A stretch of 64,000 bases of DNA from CAVUCH01 sp963739995 (GCA_963739995.1 CAVUCH010000019.1:155372-219371); one strand, 5' to 3'; positions 28,623 through 40,031 are shown, numbered from the stretch's first letter. Notes: generated from the sequence alone by a model not told the origin. Made by a program: numbers and translations.

Positions 28623-30247
28623 ACTGGATGAAGCGCATGATTGCTCTGCGGAGACAGCACAGCGTGCTCGGCCGCGGCGCTCTGGAATTCGTCGGCTCCG
28701 CCAATCGCAAGGTGCTGTCGTACGTCCGCCGCGACGAGCACGAGACGGTGCTCGTGGTCGGCAGCCTGTCACGGCAGGCGCAGCCAGTGTCCCTGGCGCT
28801 CGCCGAGTTCGAGGGACTCGTGCCCGTGGAGATGATGGGGGAAATGGAGTTTCCGCGGATCGGCGACGACACGTACCCGCTTTCACTTGGCCCGTACGGC
28901 TATTTCCTGTTCCGTCTCGAACAGAACGTCATCTCGGTCGCCGCGCGGGCGACCGCGCCCGAGCCGGTCGTCGCCGTGGAGTCGCGGCCGGCCCTGCTCG
29001 CCGGCGTCGCCTGGGATACCCTGTTCGACGGCGCCCTTCGACGTTATCTCGAGCGCGACGCCCTGCTCGGGTTCCTCGAGGCGCAGCGCTGGTCCGGCAG
29101 CGCGCGCGGCGAGCTGAAAGCGGCGCGCTTCACCGACTGGGGCATCCTGCGCGCCGGCCCGCAGCCTGTCTTCCTCACGCTGATCGAGGCCGAGCGCGCG
29201 GATGGCCGCCGCGGGCACTATCTGTTGCCGCTCGCGACGGTCACCGGCGCCGACGCCGACCGGATCGCGAAGACCGCGCCGGGCCAGGTGCTCGCGCGCA
29301 TTACCGGCGCCCGCAAGGGCTTGCTCGTCGATGCCGTCGTCGACGACCGCGCGTGCGACCTGCTGCTCGAGGTGTTGGCGAGCAGCCGCTCGCTTGCGGG
29401 GCAGCACGGCACGATTCGGGCGGTGCGCACGGAGGCATGGCTCCCCGACGACCCGGCGACCCTGCATCCCATCCGCCGTTCCGCAACCGAGCGGCCCAAC
29501 AGCTCGATCGCGTATGGGAAGCGCAAGCACCTCAAGCTGCTCCGCCGCCTCCATGCGGGGCCCAACCCGGAGATCGAGATCGGCAACTATCTGACGCGCG
29601 CCGGCTTCACCCGCGTGCCACCGCTCGTCGGCTGGCTGGAGTACCACTCCGCCGGCGGCGACCATATGGCGCTGGGCCTGCTGCAGGGCCTCGTGCACAA
29701 CGAGGGCGAAACGTGGGAGCGGACGCTCGACGAGCTCGGGCGCTACTTCGAACGCGTCGCCTCGGGCGGAGCGCTCCCGCCGACGGGCATCGCTGACGGG
29801 AGTCTCCTCGCGCTCGCGCGGAACGAACCGCCGGAGCCTGTATTGGCCGCCATCGGCGTGCCGTTGACGGGAGCAGCCGTGCTCGGCCGCCGCACAGCGG
29901 AAATGCACCTGGCACTTGGGCGGGAGACGCACGATCCTGCGTTTGCTCCTGAACCACTCGACGATGCGGCCCTGAGCGCGGTGAGCACCGCTGTGCAGGA
30001 CACAGGTACAGGCCGTTCTGGTAGAGCTCGAGGCTGCCGGGGATCGACTGCCAGAGGACACGATTCCGGTTGCGGAAGCGGTGCTCCGCTCCGGGGTATC
30101 GGCCCGGGTGGCACCGCGCGTCTCCCGAAACGGCTGGGGCCGGGCGATCCGCGTCCATGGCGACTACCACCTCGCGCAGGTGCTGTGGTCGGAGCAGGAC
30201 GTGATCATCGTGGATTTCGAGGGCGACCCGTCGCGGCGGATCGATGA
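28433..30247 (+). CDS. TreS C-terminal part plus maltokinase N-terminal part (frameshifted at ~30003)
   Basis: The second segment of the TreS-maltokinase fusion. It completes the TreS barrel (RTPMQWSGDRNGGFSRADP, then the beta domain to about 28940). It then begins the maltokinase domain, which phosphorylates maltose to maltose-1-phosphate, the donor for GlgE glucan synthesis. The kinase cap region (GSARGELKAARFTDWGILRA) is present. Near 30003 a single extra base shifts the frame; removing it yields TVQAVLVELEAAGDRLPED and leads into the third segment. Residues read from 30003 to 30247 in this frame are spurious. Confidence 0.85.
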   Translation: MGDNIYLGDRNGVRTPMQWSGDRNGGFSRADPARLFAPPIMDPVYGYQSINVEAQERYPFSLLNWMKRMIALRRQHSVLGRGALEFVGSANRKVLSYVRRDEHETVLVVGSLSRQAQPVSLALAEFEGLVPVEMMGEMEFPRIGDDTYPLSLGPYGYFLFRLEQNVISVAARATAPEPVVAVESRPALLAGVAWDTLFDGALRRYLERDALLGFLEAQRWSGSARGELKAARFTDWGILRAGPQPVFLTLIEAERADGRRGHYLLPLATVTGADADRIAKTAPGQVLARITGARKGLLVDAVVDDRACDLLLEVLASSRSLAGQHGTIRAVRTEAWLPDDPATLHPIRRSATERPNSSIAYGKRKHLKLLRRLHAGPNPEIEIGNYLTRAGFTRVPPLVGWLEYHSAGGDHMALGLLQGLVHNEGETWERTLDELGRYFERVASGGALPPTGIADGSLLALARNEPPEPVLAAIGVPLTGAAVLGRRTAEMHLALGRETHDPAFAPEPLDDAALSAVSTAVQDTGTGRSGRARGCRGSTARGHDSGCGSGAPLRGIGPGGTARLPKRLGPGDPRPWRLPPRAGAVVGAGRDHRGFRGRPVAADR

Positions 30248-30605
30248 ACGCCGCCGCAAAGCGTCGCCGCTGGTAGACATCGCGACGATGGTCCGCTCGC
30301 TTGGCTATGCGACGGGCATCGGACTGATCGCCTTCACGCGCCAGCACCCCAACCCGGTCGCCGCGCCCTGGGCCGCGCTCTGGGAGCGATGGATGGCGGC
30401 AACATTCCTCCGCCACTATCTGGCGACGCTTGGTCGATCACCGCTCGTGCCCGCCGCGCAAGAGGACCTCGCCGCCCTCCTCGATTTGTTCGTCATCGAG
30501 CGCGCGGCCGGCGAGCTCCGTAACGAGCTGCAGAATCGGCCTGAATGGGCGCACATCCCGCTCGCCGCGCTCGCGCGATTGCAGCAGAACGACTCGGAGA
30601 CCTGA
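30081..30605 (+). CDS. Maltokinase C-terminal lobe (third segment of the fusion)
   Basis: The last segment of the TreS-maltokinase fusion, carrying the phosphotransfer core VHGDYHLAQVLW (catalytic Asp in HGD) and VIIVDFEGDPSRR (metal-binding Asp in DFEGDP). It is read in a different frame from the preceding part because of the break near 30003. It ends 7 bases before treZ. Whether the protein is made as one chain depends on whether the two frame breaks are real. Confidence 0.85.
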   Translation: MLRSGVSARVAPRVSRNGWGRAIRVHGDYHLAQVLWSEQDVIIVDFEGDPSRRIDERRRKASPLVDIATMVRSLGYATGIGLIAFTRQHPNPVAAPWAALWERWMAATFLRHYLATLGRSPLVPAAQEDLAALLDLFVIERAAGELRNELQNRPEWAHIPLAALARLQQNDSET

Positions 30606-30612
30606 GTGCATC

Positions 30613-32526
30613 ATGGGGAACGATGTGGAGGCCATCGGAAGCAGGTCGCTCGATGACGCTCCGGCCGCGTGGCGTCCGGCGCTCGGCGCGTGGATGGAGG
30701 GGGACGCCGGTCGTTTTCGGGTGTGGGCGCCCGCGGCGAGGTCGATCGACCTCGTCATGGCTGGCGGGGACGCGCCCCCCCAGCCCCTGGCACGCGGCGA
30801 CCATGGCTACTGGGAGCTTCGCGTGGCGGACGTGCGCGCGGGCGATCGGTATTGGTATCGGATCGATGGCAACCGCACGCTGCCCGACCCGGCGTCACGC
30901 TTTCAGCCGGAGGGCGTTCACGGTCCGTCGGAGGTGATCGACCCGAAGGCGTTCGCGTGGACAGACCTGGGGTGGATGGGGACGTCGCTCAAGCACCTGA
31001 TCATCTACGAGCTGCATGTCGGCACATTTTCGCCGGCCGGTACATTCGCCGGCGCAGCGGCCAGGCTGGACGAAGTGGCCCGGCTTGGCGTGACGGCGAT
31101 CGAGGTCATGCCCGTGGCGGAGTTCGCGGGCGCGCGCAATTGGGGCTACGACGGCGTCGATCTCTTTGCCCCGTCCGGGGCCTATGGCACACCCGACGAC
31201 CTGCGCGCGCTCGTGGACGCCGCGCACGCGCTGGGGCTCGCCGTGATTCTCGATGTCGTCTACAACCACCTGGGGCCGGAAGGTGCTTACCTCACCGCGT
31301 ACTCTCGCGATTACTTCACCGAACGTCATCGGACCCCGTGGGGCGCCGGCGTAAACCTCGACGGTGAGCACTCCGAGCACGTGCGCGCGTTCTTCATCGA
31401 GAACGCGCTGCACTGGCTGACCGAGTATCACGTCGACGGCTTTCGCCTCGACGCCACGCATACGATCTATGACGACGGTCGCCATCATTTCCTGGCCGAG
31501 CTGGTGTCGCGCGTTCGCGAAGTGCATCCCCGCGCGATCGTGATTGCCGAAGACGAACGCAAGCTGCGCCGCATCGTGAGCTCCCCGACCTCGGGAGGCT
31601 GGGGTTTCGATGCGGTGTGGGCCGATGACTTCCACCATCAGGTGCGCCGGCTGCTGGCCGGCGATCGCGAGAGCTACTTCGCCAGGTACAGCGGCACCGT
31701 GCCGGACATCGCACGCACCGTGGCCTGCGGATGGTTCGTCCGCCGGACCGATGACAACGCACTCGAGGAAGTCTCCGCAGCCGATCCGGCGGTCGGCGGC
31801 GTGCCGTCGCAGTATGTGATCTGTCTTCAGAACCACGACCAGGTAGGCAACCGTGCATTTGGCGAACGGCTGCACCACCAGGTGGATCTGGCCGCCTATC
31901 GCGCGGCAACCACGCTGCTGTTGTGCGCACCGGAAACCCCGCTGCTGTTCATGGGACAGGAGTGGGCCGCGTCCACGCCGTTTCTCTACTTCACGGATCA
32001 CGCCGAGGCGCTCGGGCGGCTCGTCACTGAGGGACGACGGCGCGAGTTCAGCAGTTTTCGGCAATTCCGGGAACCGGCACTGCGCGATCGCATCCCGGAT
32101 CCACAGGCGCCCAGCACCTTCGAGGCCAGCCGCCTGCGCTGGTCGGAGCGCGGACGCGAGCCGCACGCCTCCGTGCTTCGGTTGTACGAAGCATTGCTGA
32201 CGCTGCGACGCACCGCCGCGGCGCTCTCCGACCCGGAGGGAACGGTGCGCGTCGACGTGCTCGACGACGACACGCTGGCGGTGCGCCGCGACACCGTGGA
32301 TCAGCACCATGCGGTGCTGGCGATCGTCCGACTACGGGGCGGGGGGAGCGTCACTCTCGCGCGCGGCACAGGAGAGGTCGTGTCGCTGGACGACCATTTT
32401 GCGCTGGCGCTCTCAACCGAGAGCCCGGCATTCGCGAACGACAGCGCCCCCCTCGATCTGACGATCGCGCAGGATGTCGTGAGGGTCCGATTCGAACGGC
32501 CGGGCGCACTTGTTCTTACCGCGTAG
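30613..32526 (+). CDS. treZ: Malto-oligosyltrehalose trehalohydrolase TreZ
   Basis: A 637-residue GH13 enzyme that cleaves trehalose from the end of malto-oligosyltrehalose. An N-terminal E-set domain (~25-115, GRFRVWAPAARSIDLVMAGG) precedes the barrel: DVVYNHLGPEGAY, DGFRLDATHTIYDD (nucleophile Asp) and IAEDERKLRR (acid Glu), then QNHDQVGNRAFGERL. It lacks its usual partner TreY in this window. It is the third gene of the glgX operon, 7 bases after the maltokinase stop. The start at 30613 is the first ATG with protein-like downstream sequence. Confidence 0.94.
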   Translation: MGNDVEAIGSRSLDDAPAAWRPALGAWMEGDAGRFRVWAPAARSIDLVMAGGDAPPQPLARGDHGYWELRVADVRAGDRYWYRIDGNRTLPDPASRFQPEGVHGPSEVIDPKAFAWTDLGWMGTSLKHLIIYELHVGTFSPAGTFAGAAARLDEVARLGVTAIEVMPVAEFAGARNWGYDGVDLFAPSGAYGTPDDLRALVDAAHALGLAVILDVVYNHLGPEGAYLTAYSRDYFTERHRTPWGAGVNLDGEHSEHVRAFFIENALHWLTEYHVDGFRLDATHTIYDDGRHHFLAELVSRVREVHPRAIVIAEDERKLRRIVSSPTSGGWGFDAVWADDFHHQVRRLLAGDRESYFARYSGTVPDIARTVACGWFVRRTDDNALEEVSAADPAVGGVPSQYVICLQNHDQVGNRAFGERLHHQVDLAAYRAATTLLLCAPETPLLFMGQEWAASTPFLYFTDHAEALGRLVTEGRRREFSSFRQFREPALRDRIPDPQAPSTFEASRLRWSERGREPHASVLRLYEALLTLRRTAAALSDPEGTVRVDVLDDDTLAVRRDTVDQHHAVLAIVRLRGGGSVTLARGTGEVVSLDDHFALALSTESPAFANDSAPLDLTIAQDVVRVRFERPGALVLTA

Positions 32527-32652
32527 TCCGGTCACCGCCGCCTCGCCTCACTGGCTGTTGTCTTGCAATCTTGCGCGAAGACCGGGCGACCGCGCCCGAA
32601 CGGTTCTTCTCCTTTGCACCATGAGGTGCGTTCACGATACTTCGAAGGGAGC

Positions 32653-33201
32653 ATGCGCATGCCACTCACCACGCTCGATGAGCTGTTCGAACACAACCTG
32701 AAGGACGTCTACTACGCTGAGCAGCGCCTGCTGGACTCCCTCGACGAGATGGCCGGCGAGGCCACCGACCGCGAGGCCAAGAAGATGTTCCAGCAGCACA
32801 GGAAAGAGACGCAGGGACAGATCAAGCGGCTCGACAAGGTATTCAAGACGCTCGGCCTCAAGCCCGAGGGGCAGCCGTGTGCGGGCATGGAGGGACTGAT
32901 CAAGGAGAAGAAGAGTTTCTCGAAGGAGAAGCCTTCCGAAGATATCCTCGGGTTCTACAACCTCCACGCGGCGCAGAAGGTTGAGCGCTACGAAATCACG
33001 GCCTACGAAGGGCTGATCGAAGCCGCCCAGCACATGGGCATGGATGAGGCCGTGGACCTGCTCCAGCAGAACCTCGACGAAGAGGAGCGGGCGCTGGATC
33101 TGTTGAAGCAGCTCGCGTCCGACTACGAGGTCGAGCAGGAAGGCGAGGACAACGAGGAAGAGGAGGAAATGCCGGCCGCAACGGTCGGGCGGAAGCGTTA
33201 A
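32653..33201 (+). CDS. DUF892 / YciF-type ferritin-like protein
   Basis: A 182-residue cytoplasmic four-helix protein of the YciE/YciF group: LDELFEHNLKDVYYAEQRLL, EMAGEATDREAKKMFQQHRKE near 45, KVERYEITAYEGLIEAAQHM near 115 and NLDEEERALDLLKQLA. Carboxylate and histidine ligands for a di-iron site are distributed over the helices as in ferritin-like folds. A very acidic C terminus (EEEEE-type) precedes a basic tail. Such proteins are linked to osmotic and desiccation stress. It follows the trehalose operon on the same strand. Confidence 0.9.
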   Translation: MRMPLTTLDELFEHNLKDVYYAEQRLLDSLDEMAGEATDREAKKMFQQHRKETQGQIKRLDKVFKTLGLKPEGQPCAGMEGLIKEKKSFSKEKPSEDILGFYNLHAAQKVERYEITAYEGLIEAAQHMGMDEAVDLLQQNLDEEERALDLLKQLASDYEVEQEGEDNEEEEEMPAATVGRKR

Positions 33202-33246
33202 ACGGCTGTCGATATTCCGGTTTTTCAACGGACGTGGCGGAACCGC

Positions 33247-33276
33247 GAGCGTGTGGCTCATCAGGGTCACACGCTC
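33247..33276 (+). terminator. Hairpin behind the DUF892 gene
   Basis: GAGCGTGTG (33247-33255) pairs perfectly with CACACGCTC (33268-33276) across a 12-base loop, 46 bases after the DUF892 stop. There is no T run, so intrinsic termination is likely but weak. Confidence 0.5.
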
Positions 33277-33376
33277 CGGGCGGTCGGACCTGTTCTGAAT
33301 CACGGGTGGGCTTGCTACAATGGACCCTCGTCGCAGGAGCTCTGCGGCAGGTTCCATCCAGGAGTAGTGAGCAGTA

Positions 33377-33805
33377 ATGGCCAAGCGCAACACCCGCAAG
33401 ACCGACCCCGAGATCGCCAGCACCCCCGAGAGCCGCGAGGCATCGCCGACGGACCCCAACACGGCCGCCGCCCCGAAACCCACCCGCAGCCGCCGGAAAG
33501 CCGCGTCCGTCGCTCCGGCCGCGACGCAATCCGACCCCGCGACCGAGGTGACCCGGATGCCAGCCGAAGGCGCGGTTGAGAGGGCCGCAACGGCTGCGAG
33601 CACAACCCGCGACGAGGGTCAGCCCCGCACGGCCGCGCCGTCGTTCACGACTGTCGCCGAAGTTGCCGCGGTCCAGCTCTCGCACGATCAGATCGCGGAG
33701 CGCGCGTACCACCTCTACCTCGAGCGTGACCGGCAGCCTGGTGATCCGTTCGCCGATTGGCTGACGGCGGAACGCGAGCTGCGCGAGCGCTTCGTCGGCG
33801 CATAG
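33377..33805 (+). CDS. DUF2934 domain protein
   Basis: A 142-residue protein with a ~95-residue Ala/Thr/Pro-rich basic N-terminal region (MAKRNTRKTDPEIA) and a C-terminal DUF2934 helix-turn-helix-like motif IAERAYHLYLERDRQPGDPF followed by ADWLTAERELRER. The family is small, widespread in soil bacteria and uncharacterised. A possible -10 box TACAAT sits at 33316. It lies between the DUF892 and Ku genes on the same strand. Confidence 0.85.
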   Translation: MAKRNTRKTDPEIASTPESREASPTDPNTAAAPKPTRSRRKAASVAPAATQSDPATEVTRMPAEGAVERAATAASTTRDEGQPRTAAPSFTTVAEVAAVQLSHDQIAERAYHLYLERDRQPGDPFADWLTAERELRERFVGA

Positions 33806-34199
33806 CACACGACGTCGGGCAGGTATCCCCCGACGTCCGCGGTGGTCTGCCGGAATTCGGCGAGGGTGCATCGATTTCGGAGTGACGCCGGGACTGAAGT
33901 CCCGGCTCTACATCTGAAGTCCCGGCTCCACATTCTCTGTACGCTGGTGTTCGACCGGCTCACACCGGAGGCGAGGGCCTTGGTGTATGGCTGACGTGCG
34001 TCGCGAATTCCCGCTCCCGCCGCAGCATCTCGAGCAGAGCTGAACGCCGGCCCCACGTTCGTGTCATCTCCGGCTGAGCACCGCCTGGAGGTGCTCTTCG
34101 CAGCGCCGTCTGCCCTCGGGGGCAGCGCAGCCTCGCAACCCTGGCCTGGTGCTTGCTCTCGTGAGGTCATGGGGAGACGTGTCTCCCGGGAGGACGAGC
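33806..34199. other. Intergenic region with palindromic repeat copies
   Basis: A 394-base gap before ku. It contains one full and one partial copy of the GGGACT-AGTCCC palindrome (33887-33932, listed separately). No gene was recognised. The ku promoter should lie in its right part. Confidence 0.4.
33887..33932 (-). repeat. Dispersed palindromic element, one full and one partial copy
   Basis: GCCGGGACTGAAGTCCCGGC (33887-33906) is a perfect stem (GCCGGGACT / AGTCCCGGC). It is followed by CTCTAC and then a second half-copy TGAAGTCCCGGCTCCAC (33914-33930). The same element is at 37311-37335 in the other orientation and in diverged form at 18158-18181. The function is unknown; it resembles REP-like intergenic palindromes. 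Confidence 0.8.
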
Positions 34200-35075
34200 A
34201 TGTCGCGCGCGCTGTGGAAGGGAGCGATCTCCTTCGGCCTGGTGAACATCCCGATTGAGCTGCACACCGCGGTGCGCGACAACCGGCCGCGGTTCCGCAT
34301 GCTCCACGCCAGCGACCAGTCCCCCATCAAGTTCCAGCGCGTGTGCGCTCGCGACGGCACGCCCGTGGCCTGGGATGATCTCGTCAAGGGTTACGAATAC
34401 GAGAAGGGCCGCTTCGTCGTCCTGACGAAGGAGGACTTCCAGGCGGCCGCACTCGAGAAGTCCCGCACAGTCGACATTCTCGACTTCGTCAAGTCCGAAC
34501 AGATCGACGAACGCTTCTTCGAGACGCCCTACTACGTGCTGCCCGCCAAGGGGGGCGAGCGTGCGTACGCCCTGCTGCGCGAGGCAATCCGGTCGTCGGA
34601 CCGCATCGGGATCGCGAAGATCATCCTCCGCGAGACACAGCACCTCGCTGCGCTGCAGGTGATCGGGCAGGCGCTTGTGCTGACCATGATGCGGTTTGCC
34701 GACGAGCTCGCCGACATCACGGCGTTCACGTTCCCGTCGGCCGGCGGGGTGCGCCCGCCGGAGCTCGAGATGGCCCGGGCTCTCGTCGAGAACCTCGCGG
34801 CGGACTGGGATCCCGGTAAGTACACGGACGACTACCGCGACAACCTGCTGAAGGTGATCCGCGCCAAGATGAAGGGCCGGGCGCCGAAGCTTGCGATGAC
34901 GGAGGAGCCGCACGCGGCGGAGGTCGTCGACCTGATGGAGCGGCTGCGCAGAAGCCTCGAGGGCGCGCAGGGCGGGCGGAAGAAGGCCGCGGCCAAGCCC
35001 GCCGGCGCGAAGAAGAGGCCAGCCGCCGCGGCGAAGACGCATCGGACCCGTCCACGGAAGAAAAAGGCGGCTTAG
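34200..35075 (+). CDS. ku: Non-homologous end joining protein Ku
   Basis: A 291-residue homodimeric ring protein that binds DNA double-strand ends and recruits LigD. The family opening MSRALWKGAISFGLVNIPIE is followed by the bridge and DNA-binding core (RVCARDGTPVAWDDLVKGYE, ETPYYVLPAKGGERAYALLR). Residues past ~250 form a Lys/Ala/Pro-rich tail, as in other bacterial Ku proteins that contact DNA or LigD. It lies 31 bases upstream of ligD. Confidence 0.96.
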   Translation: MSRALWKGAISFGLVNIPIELHTAVRDNRPRFRMLHASDQSPIKFQRVCARDGTPVAWDDLVKGYEYEKGRFVVLTKEDFQAAALEKSRTVDILDFVKSEQIDERFFETPYYVLPAKGGERAYALLREAIRSSDRIGIAKIILRETQHLAALQVIGQALVLTMMRFADELADITAFTFPSAGGVRPPELEMARALVENLAADWDPGKYTDDYRDNLLKVIRAKMKGRAPKLAMTEEPHAAEVVDLMERLRRSLEGAQGGRKKAAAKPAGAKKRPAAAAKTHRTRPRKKKAA

Positions 35076-35106
35076 GACCCGGTCCTGAGAGGGACTATCC
35101 TCCCTC

Positions 35107-37310
<2,204 letters not shown>

Positions 37311-37335
37311 GTGGAGCCGGGACTTCAGTCCCGGC
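37311..37335 (+). repeat. Dispersed palindromic element
   Basis: A copy reading GTGGAGCC then GGGACTTCAGTCCC then GGC, forming the stem GCCGGGACT / AGTCCCGGC. It matches the copies at 33887 (inverted) and 18158 (diverged). It overlaps the 3' end of the leftward HAD gene, whose stop is at 37325. Confidence 0.8.
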
Positions 37336-38029
37336 GGCGCACAGGGTGCCGCAGCAACGGCGATCTCCCGTACTCCCGCCGCAGATGCGCCGGCCCGTCG
37401 TAGATCGCGACGGCCCCCCGGAGATCCGCATCCCTCCACCCGCCGCTGCGAAACGCGATCGTCTCTACCCCCGCGCGCCTGGCGGCCTCGATGTCGTACG
37501 GCGTGTCACCGACCATGACAGCCTCCGACGCCGCGCACCCCAGGTTGTCGAGCGCCGCCTGGACAATGTCCGGGTCGGGCTTCGACTCCTCGGCGTCACC
37601 CGACGATGTCCGCCGCTGGATGAGACGCTCGACGCCGGCGCACCGAAGCAGCCCCTCGAGTTCTTCCTTGCGCGCGGAGCTGGCGACAGCGAGCGGGTGC
37701 CCCTGGCTGACCAGGTGCGAGACCAGTTCCTGCGCGCCGGGCAGCCCCTGCACGGCGGGAAGGTACCGCTCCCGGAAGATCTCGCCGCGACGTTCAGCGA
37801 GGCGCTTCCCTTCGGGCGAGTCCTCTTCAATTCCCACGAGCTCGGGTAAGACCTTGTCGCCGCCCATGCCGATGAGGGGCCGCACGCGTTCGAACGTCAC
37901 GTGGTGACCCGCTTCGGCGAGGGAATCGACCCATGCGTGCGCGTGAGCGTCGTTGCTGTCCACGAGCGTGCCGTCGATGTCGAGAATGACCGGACGCAGC
38001 GCCGGCAGATGTTCGTTGATGTCAATCAT
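37325..38029 (-). CDS. HAD-family hydrolase (phosphatase / phosphoglucomutase-like)
   Basis: A 234-residue HAD superfamily (subfamily IA) enzyme. Motif I DIDGTLVDS (residues 17-25) with both aspartates, motif II VASSARKEEL, motif III KPDPDIV and motif IV VGDTPYDIEAA are intact. The helical cap between motifs I and II resembles phosphoglycolate phosphatase and beta-phosphoglucomutase. Given the neighbouring trehalose and maltose genes a sugar-phosphate role is possible but not shown. The start at 38029 is chosen because the upstream in-frame residues look non-coding. Confidence 0.87.
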   Translation of the reverse strand: MIDINEHLPALRPVILDIDGTLVDSNDAHAHAWVDSLAEAGHHVTFERVRPLIGMGGDKVLPELVGIEEDSPEGKRLAERRGEIFRERYLPAVQGLPGAQELVSHLVSQGHPLAVASSARKEELEGLLRCAGVERLIQRRTSSGDAEESKPDPDIVQAALDNLGCAASEAVMVGDTPYDIEAARRAGVETIAFRSGGWRDADLRGAVAIYDGPAHLRREYGRSPLLRHPVRRRD

Positions 38030-38145
38030 CGTGCACGTGTTCTTTCCGCTCCGGGCGCCGCGCAGCGCGCCCTCCACCGCCCGGGGTGCGTCCGACGTCG
38101 GCGACACGAACCCATCCCTCCGCCCGTCGAAGTCGCAGCGCTCCC

Positions 38146-39681
38146 CTACAGGTTCTCGTTTGTCTCAGGCAGCGGCAGCGGCACCATGTTCGTGACCGCC
38201 GGCCCGTTCAGCACCTCGCCGGTCGGCGTGAACCGGGAGCCGTGACACGGACAGTCCCAGCTCCGCTCGGCATTGTTCCATGCGACGTCGCAGTGCATGT
38301 GCGGGCAGATGGGCGAAAGGCTGTGGAGTTGGCCGTCTTCCGCGCGGTACACCGCGTACTTCACGCCGTTGATGGCCATCAGCTTGCCCGTGCCCTTCGC
38401 CACGAGCGCGGGGTTGTCCTCCTGCACGTCGGCATTGGTGCTGCGATCGCGCACGAAGTGCTTGGGAAAGTCGATGTTCTCGGTGATGAAGTCCTTGACC
38501 GCGGCGAGCGGCTTCACGCGTGTGGCCTTGTAGAGGTCTGCGTACGGCGTCGGCCGCCCCAGCACCAGATCGCTGGTCAGCTGGCCCGCCACCGTGGCAA
38601 ATGTCATCCCGTTGCCGGAATACCCGGTCGCCACATAGACGTGCTCGGACGCGGTGTTCAGACCGATGTACGGCAGCCCGTCCACCGGCTCGATGATCTG
38701 CCCGGACCAGCGGTACTCGGCGCGCTCGACGCCGAAGCGGGAGCGCGCGTAGTCGAGCAGCGACTCGAAGCGCTGCAGCGTCTCCGGTTCGGTGCCGGTC
38801 TTGTGATCCTCGCCGCCGATGATGAGCACCTCTCCGTCAGCGCTCGCCTGCGTGCGGGTGTAGTGGTACGGTTCGTCCGTGTCCCAATAGAGCCCTCGCG
38901 GGATCGCCGGGCCTCCGAGTGCGCCGATGGCGTAGGTGCGATACGCCGGCAGCTTCGTGATCAGGGCGGCCCAGTTGATCGCCGGCACGTTCGTGGCCAC
39001 GATGACATCCCGGGCGCGCACCGTGCCGTTCGACGTCTCGACCTCGCACGGCTCGCCGTCGGTGACGCCCGTCATCCGCGTCATCTCGAAAATCCGTCCG
39101 CCACGCACCGCAATGCGATCGGCAAGCGGCAGCAGGAAGTCGCGTGGATGGAACTGGGCCTGCCGCGCCACGCGCAGGGCGCCGGCCGTCCGGAACGGCA
39201 ACGGCACGTCGTGCACGAACTCCACCGGCACACCTGCGCGCTCGGCCGCAGCCAGCTCCTTGCGCAGGAGTCCCGTGTCCCTCGCGCGCTCGGTGTAGAG
39301 GTAGGCGGGCACACGCTCGAAGCTGCACGCGATAGCGAGCGCGCTGGACGTCCGTTCGATCCAGTCGATCGCCTCGTGATTCGACCGGGCCACCAGGCGG
39401 GCGCCCTCGTGTCCGAAGTCGTGTTCGATCACGTGGTAGCGCGTGTCGACGAGCTCCGTGACATGCGCCGTCGTGTGGCCGGTCTCCCCCGAGACGATGC
39501 GGCGTTGTTCGAGCACCGCGACGCGCTGCCCCGCCTCGGTGAGCAGCCACGCGGCGACCAGCCCGGTCAGGCCGGCGCCGACGATTGCGACGTCCACCTC
39601 GAGGTCACCCGCCAGAGCGGGATAGGACGTCTCGGGTGTAGTGGCGATCCAGAGCGATCGGCTTTCGGGCGGGAGGGACAT
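38146..39681 (-). CDS. FAD-dependent oxidoreductase with C-terminal Rieske domain
   Basis: A 511-residue protein. The FAD/DAO domain opens with VDVAIVGAGLTGLVAAWLL (residues 29-47) and closes with YVATGYSGNGMTF near 365. The C-terminal Rieske domain carries the cluster ligands CPHMHC and CPCHGSRF. This two-domain layout occurs in many soil bacteria, usually without a known substrate; amine or betaine oxidation has been suggested for relatives. It is cytoplasmic, leftward, and ends 117 bases before the HAD start. GGCTCC-type repeats lie just upstream. Confidence 0.92.
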   Translation of the reverse strand: MSLPPESRSLWIATTPETSYPALAGDLEVDVAIVGAGLTGLVAAWLLTEAGQRVAVLEQRRIVSGETGHTTAHVTELVDTRYHVIEHDFGHEGARLVARSNHEAIDWIERTSSALAIACSFERVPAYLYTERARDTGLLRKELAAAERAGVPVEFVHDVPLPFRTAGALRVARQAQFHPRDFLLPLADRIAVRGGRIFEMTRMTGVTDGEPCEVETSNGTVRARDVIVATNVPAINWAALITKLPAYRTYAIGALGGPAIPRGLYWDTDEPYHYTRTQASADGEVLIIGGEDHKTGTEPETLQRFESLLDYARSRFGVERAEYRWSGQIIEPVDGLPYIGLNTASEHVYVATGYSGNGMTFATVAGQLTSDLVLGRPTPYADLYKATRVKPLAAVKDFITENIDFPKHFVRDRSTNADVQEDNPALVAKGTGKLMAINGVKYAVYRAEDGQLHSLSPICPHMHCDVAWNNAERSWDCPCHGSRFTPTGEVLNGPAVTNMVPLPLPETNENL

Positions 39682-39689
39682 AAGTTTCA

Positions 39690-39728
39690 GGCTCCGGGCT
39701 CCCGGTTCCGGGCTCCTGGCTCCAGGCT
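39690..39728. repeat. Heptamer repeats, unit GGCTCC(G/C/T)
   Basis: Five to six units of the 7-mer GGCTCCx (GGCTCCG, GGCTCCC, GGTTCCG, GGCTCCT, GGCTCCA) fill the gap between the acidic protein and the Rieske oxidoreductase. This is a third sequence class of heptanucleotide repeat in the window. Confidence 0.75.
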
Positions 39729-39737
39729 GTTGAGGTC

Positions 39738-40031
39738 TTACGAGCCCTTGCCGCCGGGCAGTGTCTCGGAGCCTTCGCTGCCGCGGGTGTTGCCGCTCAC
39801 GGCGCGCGAGATCTCGATGTCCTCGCCCGGGCTGCCGCCTTCGTCGCCGACTTCGTGCGTCAGGCTGCCGCGCGCCTCCACGTCGGTGTCGTCCTCGACG
39901 TCCTCATCCTCCTCATCGTCCTGGTCCTCGTCATCTTCGAACTCGTCGTCTTCATCGTCGTCGGCCTCGTCGACGACGTCGTCGTCTTCGGCGAGCGCGT
40001 CGAGGTTATTGTCCAGTTCGTCTTTGGGCAT
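39738..40031 (-). CDS. Small highly acidic protein
   Basis: A 97-residue protein starting MPKDELDNNLDALAEDDD, in which residues 12-55 are almost entirely Asp and Glu. The remainder is Gly/Ser/Glu-rich. It has no hydrophobic segment and should be disordered. Acidic disordered proteins can act as hydration or DNA-mimic proteins, but nothing here fixes the role. The frame is consistent with a real gene, although repeated GAC/GAG codons also produce long open frames on the other strand. Confidence 0.6.
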   Translation of the reverse strand: MPKDELDNNLDALAEDDDVVDEADDDEDDEFEDDEDQDDEEDEDVEDDTDVEARGSLTHEVGDEGGSPGEDIEISRAVSGNTRGSEGSETLPGGKGS

